From assembly GCA_017459075.1 (NCBI GenBank), contig JAFUDQ010000029.1:1-36013 (forward strand): a DNA stretch of 36,013 nt. Reading direction: 5' to 3'. The DNA is from Bacteroidales bacterium (GTDB lineage Bacteria; Bacteroidota; Bacteroidia; Bacteroidales; UBA932). Positions 7,232-14,656 of the stretch are shown piece by piece (positions within the stretch are counted from its first letter, which is position 1; each line of letters starts with the position of its first letter). Both the position numbers and the translations under genes were made by a program. The notes below the pieces were generated by a model. The model had not been told where the DNA came from. It worked only from the letters and a program-made list of their open reading frames with translations, and did no database searches.

Positions 7232-8719
7232 ATGAAAACAAGATTCTTTATCCTGCTTGCAACGATGATTGCAATCTCCTCTTGTGGTACATCGGCTCAG
7301 TATTCCGGTACCCAGCGTTATCAGGACGGAATTTACGCCCGCCCCGCTCAGACTACTACCGTCGTAACCGTCGATTCAGACGAGGTATCTTCACTTGCAT
7401 ACGATACCAGAAACTCCCAGATATACATAAAATCCGGAGAGGAAGAGCTTTTTGTTCCGGAGAACACTAAAGTGTCGCTTTCAGATAATGGCAACACTAC
7501 CATTATTGTGGCCGATGCTACCCCTGTGGTAGACATCTGGCTGGGCTACTCCCCTCTTCGTCCCATTACCTACACTACATGGTCATATTATGACTACTGG
7601 CATCGCAATCCATGGTACTACAACAGTTGGTACAGGGACCCTTGGTACACCAGCTGGGACTACTGGTACTGGGACAGGTGGAACTATTGGGACAGATGGA
7701 GCTACTGGCACGACCCTTGGCACTACAGCTACTGGGGATATTGGGACAGGTGGAGTTATTGGCACAATCCCTGGAGATACAGCTACTGGGACAGGTGGAG
7801 TTATTGGCACAATCCCTGGAGATACAGCTACTGGGACAGGTGGAGCTACTGGCATGACCCCTGGTACTACGGATATCACGGCCATTGGGGCTACTACGGT
7901 CACCACGGATATGGCTGGGGACACCCTTCAAGAGGATATCATAGCGGAAGCTATTACGGAGGACGCCAGCACGACTACTACTGGGGCAACAGAAGCTATA
8001 CAGAGCGCAGTAACGGTGGCACCGTAAGACGCGGAAGTTCTGTTGGTACAAGGTCCGGTTCTGTCACAGGAAACAGCAGCACCAGCAGGCGCAGCACTTC
8101 TCCCGGTTTGACAAGGTCCGGTAGCACTTCCCGCACAGCAAGTTCCGGTTCAAGGGTTAGCGGAAGCACCGGCAGAAGTTCACGCTCTTCTGCTACAACC
8201 CGTTCAGGAAGCACAGTCAGCACAAGTTCTTCAAGGACATCGGCCTCTACCGTACGCAGGTCTGCCGGCACTTCAAGGACTGCTTCCGTAACAGCCGGAA
8301 GTTCTTCCAGCAGCCGCACAGGCACTACTACCAGGAGCAGCAGCGCCACTACAAGAAGTAGCGGTACAACTACCAGGAGTTCAGGCAGCACTACAACCAG
8401 AAGCAACAGCTCTTACAACAGGAGCAGCGGAACAACCAGAAGCTCTTCAGGCAGCTCTACAAGGAGTTCTTCTCCCAGCTATAAGAGGAGCGGTTCCTCA
8501 AGCAGCAGCTCTTCAGGAAGCTACAAGAGCAGCTCTTCTTCAAGCACTAAGAGTTCCGGAAGCGGTTCATACAGCAGAAGTTCTTCAAGCAGCAGCTCAT
8601 CAGGCAGCTACAGCAGAAGTTCCTCTTCCAGCAGCCGCTCATCCGGAAGCAGCAGAAGCTCTTCTTCAGGCAGCAGCCGTTCATCCGGCAGCAGCAGAAG
8701 TTCCTCTGGCCGCAGGTAA
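7232..8719 (+). CDS. Repetitive lipoprotein: W/Y-rich tandem repeats followed by a Ser/Arg/Thr/Gly-rich tail
   Basis: A 495-residue protein with a signal sequence and a lipobox-like ISSC (Cys19), so probably a lipoprotein. Residues 20-105 form a small ordinary domain. About 110-250 is extremely rich in Trp, Tyr, His, Asp and Arg, with tandem WDRWSYWHNPWRYSY-type units. From about 265 to the end it is almost only Ser, Arg, Thr and Gly with scattered Tyr, and is surely disordered. I know no function. Aromatic-plus-basic repeats and Ser/Arg tails suggest surface adhesion, mineral or polysaccharide binding, or a structural matrix role, but that is inference. An AGGAGA element precedes the ATG, unusual in Bacteroidetes. 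An OmpP1-like porin gene follows 35 bp downstream. Confidence 0.75.
   Translation: MKTRFFILLATMIAISSCGTSAQYSGTQRYQDGIYARPAQTTTVVTVDSDEVSSLAYDTRNSQIYIKSGEEELFVPENTKVSLSDNGNTTIIVADATPVVDIWLGYSPLRPITYTTWSYYDYWHRNPWYYNSWYRDPWYTSWDYWYWDRWNYWDRWSYWHDPWHYSYWGYWDRWSYWHNPWRYSYWDRWSYWHNPWRYSYWDRWSYWHDPWYYGYHGHWGYYGHHGYGWGHPSRGYHSGSYYGGRQHDYYWGNRSYTERSNGGTVRRGSSVGTRSGSVTGNSSTSRRSTSPGLTRSGSTSRTASSGSRVSGSTGRSSRSSATTRSGSTVSTSSSRTSASTVRRSAGTSRTASVTAGSSSSSRTGTTTRSSSATTRSSGTTTRSSGSTTTRSNSSYNRSSGTTRSSSGSSTRSSSPSYKRSGSSSSSSSGSYKSSSSSSTKSSGSGSYSRSSSSSSSSGSYSRSSSSSSRSSGSSRSSSSGSSRSSGSSRSSSGRR
7742..7855 (+). repeat. 45-bp in-frame tandem repeat within the W/Y-rich lipoprotein
   Basis: Two identical 45-bp units (7742-7786 and 7787-7831) and a partial diverged third copy encode the 15-residue aromatic unit. 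Identity at silent positions suggests a recent duplication. Confidence 0.85.
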
Positions 8720-8754
8720 TTAAACAAATGGAATAACCTAAATAATTCATAACC

Positions 8755-10383
8755 ATGACTATGAGAAAGTTAAGTATAATAACAGCCATGCTGTTCACAG
8801 GAGGCACACTGGCATTTGCGCAGGACATGCAAGACGCCAGGAGGTATTCCTTCAACGACTATATGGGAACAGCACGAAGCATGTCCATGGGCAATGCATT
8901 CACAGCTCTTGGCGGAGACCTTGGCTCCATCGGCATCAACCCGGCTGGCTCAGCAGTAAACTCATATTCACAGTTTACCATTACCCCGAACGTCAGCATT
9001 GCTGGCACGGAAACGACTTACACCCCCGCCCCCGGCCTCACCGGCGACAACCAGGTGATGATTACAAATACTTCCCGCACAAGAGTAACCTTGCCGAACA
9101 TTGGCTTCGTGGTTAACTGGAATCCTAATGACGGTTCAAGCATAAAGACTGTAAGCGTAGGCATCGTAGGTAACATGACTGCCAATTACAGCAACAAGAT
9201 TGACGGCCGCGGCATAAACGCAGAGACCTCACTCCTTGGTGAAAAGGCAGACTTCTTCACACAGAACAATTATAACTACTGGTCATTCTTTGACGCTACT
9301 TATGGCGGCATCAACAGGAATGCATTCAACAATTTCGGATGGGAAGATGTTCTGGCAGCACACACCGGCATGATTACCACTTACGGCGGTTCCGATACCA
9401 ACTGGATTGGTGCAACCGAAACCATTTTCAACGATGGGACCGTTGGTACAGCCGGACTTCTGGACCAGCGCTGGCGCCGCGTAACCTCCGGTTACAAGTA
9501 CGATCTTTTAGGAAATGTCGGTATAAATATATCAAATGAACTGTACCTTGGCCTTAATGTGGGAATGATTGCCATTGACTACACTTCCAATACATATATG
9601 CAGGAAGTAGCAGTCAATACCAATGACTTCTTCATCCCATTTGACGATGGTGACACATACTTTGACAGCTTCAGGATGAGTAACTGGTACAATGCAAAGG
9701 GAGCAGGAGTCTACGGCAAGTTCGGTTTTATTTACGTACCGACTCCGGAATTCAGGATTGGAGCTGCATTCCAGACGCCTGGTCTTATCAACATTAAGGA
9801 AACCTGGCAGAGCTATGCCGATATTTATTATACAGACAACAAGCACTCGGCAAGCGAAGATTCTCCCGAGGGAGAATTTGAGTACAACCTCATTACCCCG
9901 TTGAGATTCAATATTGGAGCAGCCCTTAATTTTGGCTCAGGTGTAGTAAGTGCAGATTATGAGTTCACCAACTACGGCAGCATGCGTTTCCGTGATGTAG
10001 ACGGCCACAGCGGGGAATTCCGCACAACCAATGATGCCATAAAGGACTACATGGGAAAGGCCCACATCTTCCGCCTTGGTGCAGAGTTCATGCTTACTCC
10101 CAGTTTTGCAGTCCGTGCCGGTTACGGTTTTTCTACTTCACCAGAGTATGAGTATGACAACGGCAGCAAGAAGGCAGTCGATGCAAAGACCAACACCTAC
10201 TCCGCCGGTTTCGGATACAGCTCTTCAGGCTCCTTCTTCATGGATTTCGCAGTAAGGAATACCGTTCTTCCAGAAGAGTACTATTATCCTTACAACAGCT
10301 ATATCCCTGGAATCAATTCCCCCGAGGTCGCTTTCAAGCGTAATCTTTGGGATGTTGTATTAACCCTCGGCTGGAGGTTCTAA
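8755..10383 (+). CDS. OmpP1/FadL-family outer-membrane transporter
   Basis: A protein of 540-542 residues (start at 8755 or 8761) with a signal peptide ending near AFAQ. The mature N-terminus contains the conserved ARSMSMGNAFTALGGDLGSI and GINPAGSA segments of the OmpP1/FadL/TodX family, which form the hatch of a 14-strand barrel for hydrophobic solutes. The rest is alternating beta-strand sequence and the last residue is Phe after GWR, a usual outer-membrane barrel ending. Long extracellular-type loops with many Asp and Asn are present. The substrate cannot be predicted. It is probably co-transcribed with the repetitive lipoprotein 35 bp upstream and ends convergently with the wbqC-like gene. 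Confidence 0.88.
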   Translation: MTMRKLSIITAMLFTGGTLAFAQDMQDARRYSFNDYMGTARSMSMGNAFTALGGDLGSIGINPAGSAVNSYSQFTITPNVSIAGTETTYTPAPGLTGDNQVMITNTSRTRVTLPNIGFVVNWNPNDGSSIKTVSVGIVGNMTANYSNKIDGRGINAETSLLGEKADFFTQNNYNYWSFFDATYGGINRNAFNNFGWEDVLAAHTGMITTYGGSDTNWIGATETIFNDGTVGTAGLLDQRWRRVTSGYKYDLLGNVGINISNELYLGLNVGMIAIDYTSNTYMQEVAVNTNDFFIPFDDGDTYFDSFRMSNWYNAKGAGVYGKFGFIYVPTPEFRIGAAFQTPGLINIKETWQSYADIYYTDNKHSASEDSPEGEFEYNLITPLRFNIGAALNFGSGVVSADYEFTNYGSMRFRDVDGHSGEFRTTNDAIKDYMGKAHIFRLGAEFMLTPSFAVRAGYGFSTSPEYEYDNGSKKAVDAKTNTYSAGFGYSSSGSFFMDFAVRNTVLPEEYYYPYNSYIPGINSPEVAFKRNLWDVVLTLGWRF

Positions 10384-10389
10384 AAAGAA

Positions 10390-11211
10390 TTATCGGAGGG
10401 CCGGTACTATATATAATATGGAGTCCGGTCCTTCGTTGAAAAGAAGGTCCATTACGGACAAATCAGACAGAAAGCCATACTTTCCGGCAAAAACCTGGAA
10501 GTATGGCTTTTCCAGATTCATATCCTTCAATATAGTATTCTCCTTCTTCGGATGAATGATATACCGATAATCTTTCTCGTAATCTTTCCCAGTCAGGGAA
10601 GAGCCCTCGGGAGGCGTGGCCGCCCGCGTCACCCCAGAAATCCAAGATTTCCGGGGACTCCGTGGCCTCGTGAACGGGGGGACCATCGGCGCAAGCCGAT
10701 GGTGGGATGAGCACGAAGTGCGAACCGGCTCGGAGGCCTTTTCGGCAGGGGCTATGAAATCCGCCGTCGGCACTATCCGTATACCAAGGCGAATCTTACG
10801 GATGAAGTAATTGATAATGGCAAGATTAAGGTCCCAGAGAGTAGGAATGCGGCTATCCAGAATAGAAAAGACATCATCCCGATAATACTCAAAGAAAGCC
10901 GAAGTGCGGTAAGCGGAATCAATCGCCCGCTCCGCCTTTACAACCCACGAGTCTGAATAATCCACCCTCACTTCCGTGATACGCGTATGGTAAACATCGC
11001 CATCATGGACAACAGGCACCGAAATAGCCTCAGGACCGCCAGCAGCAGCAATAATACAACGGTTGCGATAACTCTGCTTGCAGAAATTCTCACACGCCTC
11101 AAGATACACGTCACAAACAGAAGAAGGATTGGAAGCGACTACGCGTCCCCAATCCTCAGCTGCAGCCGCAAACCAACAGAGCGGCGGAAAAAAGGCAGTA
11201 GAAAGCAGCAC
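10390..11211 (-). CDS. WbqC-like protein carrying an in-frame palindromic insertion
   Basis: A 273-residue protein. The ends match the WbqC-like family: MLLSTAFFPP at the start, then EACENFCKQSYRNRC, and near the end FQVFAGKYGFLSDLSVMDLLFNEGPDS. The family is often found near sugar or lipid biosynthesis genes and is thought to act on nucleotide-sugar or glycan metabolism; the reaction is not established. About 50 residues in the middle (around 157-208, Pro/Arg/Ser-rich) do not belong to the family and come from the structured element at 10594-10752. The frame is kept across it. The GTG start overlaps the lpxA stop by one base, indicating translational coupling. Confidence 0.8.
   Translation of the reverse strand: MLLSTAFFPPLCWFAAAAEDWGRVVASNPSSVCDVYLEACENFCKQSYRNRCIIAAAGGPEAISVPVVHDGDVYHTRITEVRVDYSDSWVVKAERAIDSAYRTSAFFEYYRDDVFSILDSRIPTLWDLNLAIINYFIRKIRLGIRIVPTADFIAPAEKASEPVRTSCSSHHRLAPMVPPFTRPRSPRKSWISGVTRAATPPEGSSLTGKDYEKDYRYIIHPKKENTILKDMNLEKPYFQVFAGKYGFLSDLSVMDLLFNEGPDSILYIVPALR
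10594..10752. repeat. Structured palindromic element inserted in frame in the wbqC-like gene
   Basis: About 155 bp of GC-rich sequence interrupts the gene. It contains stem-loops at 10632-10656 (11-bp arms around CAA) and 10683-10702 (ccatcggc, GCAA tetraloop, gccgatgg), plus smaller ones near 10710-10722. Just outside, gaaagatta occurs twice on the minus strand, possibly a duplicated target. Its length keeps the reading frame, as in repeated palindromic elements known to insert in genes of some bacteria. Boundaries are judged from where WbqC similarity stops and resumes. Confidence 0.65.
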
Positions 11212-12026
11212 TACTCTATGCTTCTGTCACGTGACAGGCTTTCACTGGCCTTGATAATACCGCGCTTGGAAGCACGGATGAAATTCAGGATATTGTCCCT
11301 CTCCTCACTCTGAGGGAAGCTGGCCTCAACCTGGGCGCAACCATCGGCAATATTATAACCTGAATAATAAATGGTCTCGTAAATATCCTTGATAGTGCGG
11401 ATGACATCAGAAGAGAAGCCACGGCGCCTGAGGCCTACGATGTTAACTCCAACATAGCTGATAGGCTCATGACCACAAAGCACATACGGAGGAACATCTT
11501 TGATAACCCTTGAGCAGCCGCCAACCATTGCATGGCAGCCAATCTTAGTGAACTGATGAGCCATTGAATTGCCGCCAAGGATAGCCCAGTCGTCAATATC
11601 AGTCTCCCCTGCTACGCCCACATAACTGACAAGAATGCAATGTTTGCCGATGTTGCAGTCATGCGCAACATGTGAGTATGACATAACAAGAGTATCGTCA
11701 CCGATTCTGGTAACACCTTTACCGGAAGCCTTTGTACCACGGTTTACAGTAGCGCACTCACGGATGGTGACACGGTCGCCGATTTCTACGTAAGTAACTT
11801 CTCCGTCGAACTTAAGGTCCTGAGGAATCGCACCGACAACGGCACCGGGGAAAACTTCGCAGTTCTTGCCCATCGTCACATATTTGAAAATAGTAGCATG
11901 AGGATGGATAATGCTGCCGTCACCAATTTTGACATCGTCATCGATGAAAGCGTAAGGGCCAATCTCTATACCGTCGCCAAGGACTGCCTTGGGGCTGACA
12001 CTTGCAAGAGGATGTATCTTATTCAT
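11211..12026 (-). CDS. lpxA: UDP-N-acetylglucosamine acyltransferase
   Basis: A 271-residue cytoplasmic enzyme catalysing the first step of lipid A synthesis, acyl transfer from 3-hydroxyacyl-ACP to UDP-GlcNAc. A left-handed parallel beta-helix of hexapeptide repeats fills residues 1-185. The catalytic His lies in MSYSHVAHDCNIG, and the helical C-terminal domain contains VGLRRRGF. I chose ATG 12026 over the in-frame TTG at 12032 because the TTG follows the lpxC stop directly and the family starts at MNKIHPLA. It lies six bases after lpxC, and its stop overlaps the next start by one base, so lpxC, lpxA and wbqC form one unit. Confidence 0.95.
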   Translation of the reverse strand: MNKIHPLASVSPKAVLGDGIEIGPYAFIDDDVKIGDGSIIHPHATIFKYVTMGKNCEVFPGAVVGAIPQDLKFDGEVTYVEIGDRVTIRECATVNRGTKASGKGVTRIGDDTLVMSYSHVAHDCNIGKHCILVSYVGVAGETDIDDWAILGGNSMAHQFTKIGCHAMVGGCSRVIKDVPPYVLCGHEPISYVGVNIVGLRRRGFSSDVIRTIKDIYETIYYSGYNIADGCAQVEASFPQSEERDNILNFIRASKRGIIKASESLSRDRSIE

Positions 12027-12032
12027 AATCAA

Positions 12033-12932
12033 TTATTTTTTCAAAACTTTAAGTACAGCTGACGCTGCTTGCGTGTTGATGCCGTGGCCGGGCTTGTAAG
12101 CCGAAATCCTGGCATTGAGGCGTCCGCCTGCAAGGCTTAGGTCTCCAAGCAAATCCAACAGCTTGTGACGGCCGCATTCATTGGGAAAATGCAACTCAAG
12201 GTTACTAAGGTAACCGTCCGGGCGCACTGACATTCCGGCCTTGCCCATCTTGGCAGCCACGGCGTCCACTTGCGCCTGGGATACGGGATGCTCCACGATG
12301 ACTATGGCATTGTCAACGTCGCCGCCCTTTATGAGGTTATTGGAGAAGAGGTACTCTATCTCGTGGAAGAAAACGAAGGTACGGCAGCAACCAATTTCCT
12401 TGGCATAGTCGGTATCGGCATCATAACTTGCCGTCTGAACCCCAAGGACAGCAGAACTGAAGTCCACCTTAACATAGAAAGAAGGCTCTTTCGCCGGCTC
12501 AATTTTTATCCAGGAACCGGTCTCATTGGACACGAAAACTTCTTCCTTGATATCCAGGTATTTACGTTCCTCATCCTGTTCTGCCAGGCCATCGGCCTGA
12601 AAAGCTTCAACATAAAGTCTGGCGCTGCCGTCAAGGATGGGAATTTCAATTCCGTCTACCTCAATTACCGCATTATCCACACCCATACCGTAAAGGGCGG
12701 AGAGGATGTGCTCTACCGTCTGGACAGAGAAACCGTCTTTTTCAATGGTTGTACTGCGAGCCGTGGATGTTACATAGCAGGCAAGCGCAGGAATCTCTGC
12801 TCCGTCAGAGGCTCTCCTGAAACGGATTCCGGAGCCTGCGGGAGCGGGAGAAACAACAATACGGGAAGTTGTCCCTGTGTGGAGGCACTTTCCCGTAAAA
12901 GTATATGATTTCTTAAGTGTCTGTTGTTTCAT
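12033..12932 (-). CDS. lpxC: UDP-3-O-acyl-N-acetylglucosamine deacetylase, not fused to FabZ
   Basis: A 299-residue zinc amidase catalysing the committed step of lipid A synthesis. The zinc ligands are visible as His75 in VEHILSAL, and His256 and Asp260 in HKLLDLLGD. The catalytic His283 is in KPGHGINT. Start ATG 12932 was chosen because the -7 box at 12951-12958 puts the transcription start only about 12 bp upstream, leaving the longer ATG at 12941 almost leaderless. In Bacteroidales LpxC is usually a fusion of about 460 residues with FabZ. Here the protein stops after VLKK with a TAA and lpxA follows at once. The fabZ gene must therefore lie elsewhere. Confidence 0.95.
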   Translation of the reverse strand: MKQQTLKKSYTFTGKCLHTGTTSRIVVSPAPAGSGIRFRRASDGAEIPALACYVTSTARSTTIEKDGFSVQTVEHILSALYGMGVDNAVIEVDGIEIPILDGSARLYVEAFQADGLAEQDEERKYLDIKEEVFVSNETGSWIKIEPAKEPSFYVKVDFSSAVLGVQTASYDADTDYAKEIGCCRTFVFFHEIEYLFSNNLIKGGDVDNAIVIVEHPVSQAQVDAVAAKMGKAGMSVRPDGYLSNLELHFPNECGRHKLLDLLGDLSLAGGRLNARISAYKPGHGINTQAASAVLKVLKK

Positions 12933-12950
12933 AGCAACCATTTTAGCATG

Positions 12951-12981
12951 CAAAGATATAAACAAAAAATATTATATCAAA
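12951..12981 (-). promoter_or_regulatory. Promoter of lpxC-lpxA-wbqC
   Basis: Minus strand: TTTG at 12978-12981, a 19-bp A/T-rich spacer, then TATCTTTG at 12951-12958. It sits in the 81-bp gap after lpxD, so lpxC and lpxA can be expressed apart from lpxD. Confidence 0.8.
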
Positions 12982-13013
12982 AATTGCGCCCAAAGTTGCT
13001 ATAAAACAGAAAA

Positions 13014-14003
13014 TCACTCCTGCCCGGCCCTCTTGAATTTTGCGTAGCTCTTCATGTAATTGCGAATAGGGATTACAGGTGAACCAAGAAGGGTCTGTCC
13101 AGGTTCCTTAATATTGCCAATTACGCCGCCCTGGGCTCCGATTGTAGTATTGTCTGCAATCTCAAGATGCCCGGCGATGCCCACCTGACCGGCCAGGATG
13201 CAGTTTTTGCCAAGTTTTGTAGAACCGGCTATACCGCACTGCGCCGCCATAACGGTGTTCTCCCCTATCACTACATTGTGGGCAATCTGGCAAAGGTTGT
13301 CAATCTTAACTCCGTTACCGATAATTGTGGATTCCATTTCCGCCCTGTCAATTGTGGTACCGGCGCCGATTTCTACATTGTTGCCGATGATTACATTGCC
13401 AAGATGCTCTATCTTCTCCCAGGTACCGTCCGGCTGAGGCACGTTGCCGAAGCCGTCGGAGCCGATAACGGCATTGGAGTGAACAATCACATTGTCCCCT
13501 ATCTTCATGCCGGGATAAACGGACACTCCCGGATAGAAAATGCAGTTGCTACCGATGGTGCAGTCTTCGCCTATATAGACATTTTCATAAATTTTGGTAA
13601 AATCGCCTACCACGGTTCTTCTGCCTACATAAGAGCCGGCTCCAAGATAAACTTTCTTGCCGAACTTGGTAGAAAAATGCCACCTTGCGGTGAATGCACG
13701 ATGCCTGCGGTTACGTTTTTTTTGTGCCGATACGTACTTGAGCAGCTCTGCCACCGCCGCATAAGCATTCTCTACGCGCACCATGGTGGCAGACACGGCT
13801 TCCTTGGGCTTGAAGTCATTGTTTACCAATATGATGGATGCTTTGCTGGTGTAAACGTAATGCTCATATTTGGGATTGGCAAAGAAGCAAAGCTTACCGG
13901 GTTTTCCGTGTTCTATCTTTGCAAAACTGTCTGCGGTTGCCTTAGGGTCACCGTCAACGGTACCGTGAAGCAATTTGGCCAGATTTTCAGCTTTTAGTTC
14001 CAT
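13014..14003 (-). CDS. lpxD: UDP-3-O-(3-hydroxyacyl)glucosamine N-acyltransferase
   Basis: A 329-residue enzyme catalysing the third step of lipid A synthesis. The N-terminal domain (about 1-100) is the uridine-binding fold, including [16 protein letters not shown] long run of hexapeptide repeats follows from about 108 to 300. The catalytic His sits in [15 protein letters not shown], and a short helical tail ends the protein. It is first in the order lpxD, lpxC, lpxA usual for Bacteroidales. Its own -7 box lies at 14030-14037, divergent from rimP. Confidence 0.94.
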   Translation of the reverse strand: MELKAENLAKLLHGTVDGDPKATADSFAKIEHGKPGKLCFFANPKYEHYVYTSKASIILVNNDFKPKEAVSATMVRVENAYAAVAELLKYVSAQKKRNRRHRAFTARWHFSTKFGKKVYLGAGSYVGRRTVVGDFTKIYENVYIGEDCTIGSNCIFYPGVSVYPGMKIGDNVIVHSNAVIGSDGFGNVPQPDGTWEKIEHLGNVIIGNNVEIGAGTTIDRAEMESTIIGNGVKIDNLCQIAHNVVIGENTVMAAQCGIAGSTKLGKNCILAGQVGIAGHLEIADNTTIGAQGGVIGNIKEPGQTLLGSPVIPIRNYMKSYAKFKRAGQE

Positions 14004-14029
14004 ATAAAGTTAGTTTCGTAAGTGTCCTG

Positions 14030-14060
14030 CAAAAATAACTTATTATTTGCTCCCCACCAA
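14030..14060 (-). promoter_or_regulatory. Promoter of lpxD
   Basis: Minus strand: -7 TATTTTTG at 14030-14037, with ATTG (one mismatch to TTTG) 20 bp upstream at 14057-14060. Confidence 0.6.
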
Positions 14061-14076
14061 TTAAATATGAAAGTTT

Positions 14077-14107
14077 TTTGGATTAATTTTAAAAGTTTGT
14101 ATCTATG
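14077..14107 (+). promoter_or_regulatory. Promoter of the rimP-nusA-infB operon
   Basis: TTTG at 14077-14080, a 19-bp spacer, then TATCTATG at 14100-14107 (one mismatch to TAnnTTTG). The expected transcription start is just before the leader hairpin. Confidence 0.6.
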
Positions 14108-14118
14108 CACCTGTGAAA

Positions 14119-14153
14119 GAGATAGGAGCCGGCCGGGTTCCTATCTCGTTTTT
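14119..14153 (+). terminator. Terminator-like hairpin in the rimP leader (candidate attenuator)
   Basis: A perfect 9-bp stem, gagatagga (14119-14127) with tcctatctc (14139-14147), encloses an 11-nt GC-rich loop and is followed by GTTTTTATT. It lies between the promoter and the rimP start at 14166, only a few bases after the predicted transcription start. A hairpin plus T run there could end transcription early. NusA, encoded in this operon, is a known modulator of hairpin termination, so autoregulation is plausible but inferred. Confidence 0.6.
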
Positions 14154-14165
14154 ATTGAATTGATT

Positions 14166-14633
14166 ATGACGTCAAAAGAGATTTTGGAGAAAATCGCCCC
14201 CGCAGTAGAGGGCCTTGGAGTCTTTCTGGTAGATGTGACAGTATCGGCAGATAATGACATTGAAGTTGTCATCGAATCAAAAGAAGGAACCGTCACCATG
14301 GAAGATTGCGTTGCAGTTGACAAAGCTTTCCATGAAATCTGGAACCAGGATGAAGAAGATTATGCCCTTACCGTAAGTTCCGCCGGCCTGGACAGGCCTT
14401 TCAAGGTGCTGGAACAATACAGGAAAGCCATCGGCCAGAAAGTGGAGGCCCGCATTAAAGGCGGCCGCAAGTTCGTGGCTGAGCTTCTTGATGCCGACGC
14501 TGAATCCATAACCCTGCGCTACAGGGCGAAGGTGGCCGTTGAAGGCAAGAAAAAGAAAGAGGAAAAGGAGATTACGGAAACTATACCGATGCTTGAAGTA
14601 AACAGCGTAACCTATTATATTTCACTTGATTAA
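14166..14633 (+). CDS. rimP: Ribosome maturation factor RimP
   Basis: A 155-residue protein needed for 30S subunit maturation. The N-terminal alpha-beta domain includes GVFLVDVTVSADNDIEVVIE and the conserved VSSAGLDRPF segment at about residues 75-84. A C-terminal SH3-like barrel follows. It lies directly upstream of nusA and infB, the conserved order in bacteria. Start ATG 14166 was chosen because family similarity begins there, and the in-frame upstream extension to 14022 would span the promoter and leader hairpin. Confidence 0.93.
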   Translation: MTSKEILEKIAPAVEGLGVFLVDVTVSADNDIEVVIESKEGTVTMEDCVAVDKAFHEIWNQDEEDYALTVSSAGLDRPFKVLEQYRKAIGQKVEARIKGGRKFVAELLDADAESITLRYRAKVAVEGKKKKEEKEITETIPMLEVNSVTYYISLD

Positions 14634-14656
14634 TAATTAAAAAAAACAATAATAAA

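Noticed and set aside
7583-8406. Several long low-complexity frames (Val/Pro- or Thr/Gly-rich) over the repetitive lipoprotein
   Set aside because: They are alternative readings of the same simple repeats and have no signal or start context.
13167-13997. 276-codon plus-strand open frame over lpxD
   Set aside because: Antisense to well-conserved hexapeptide repeats of LpxD.
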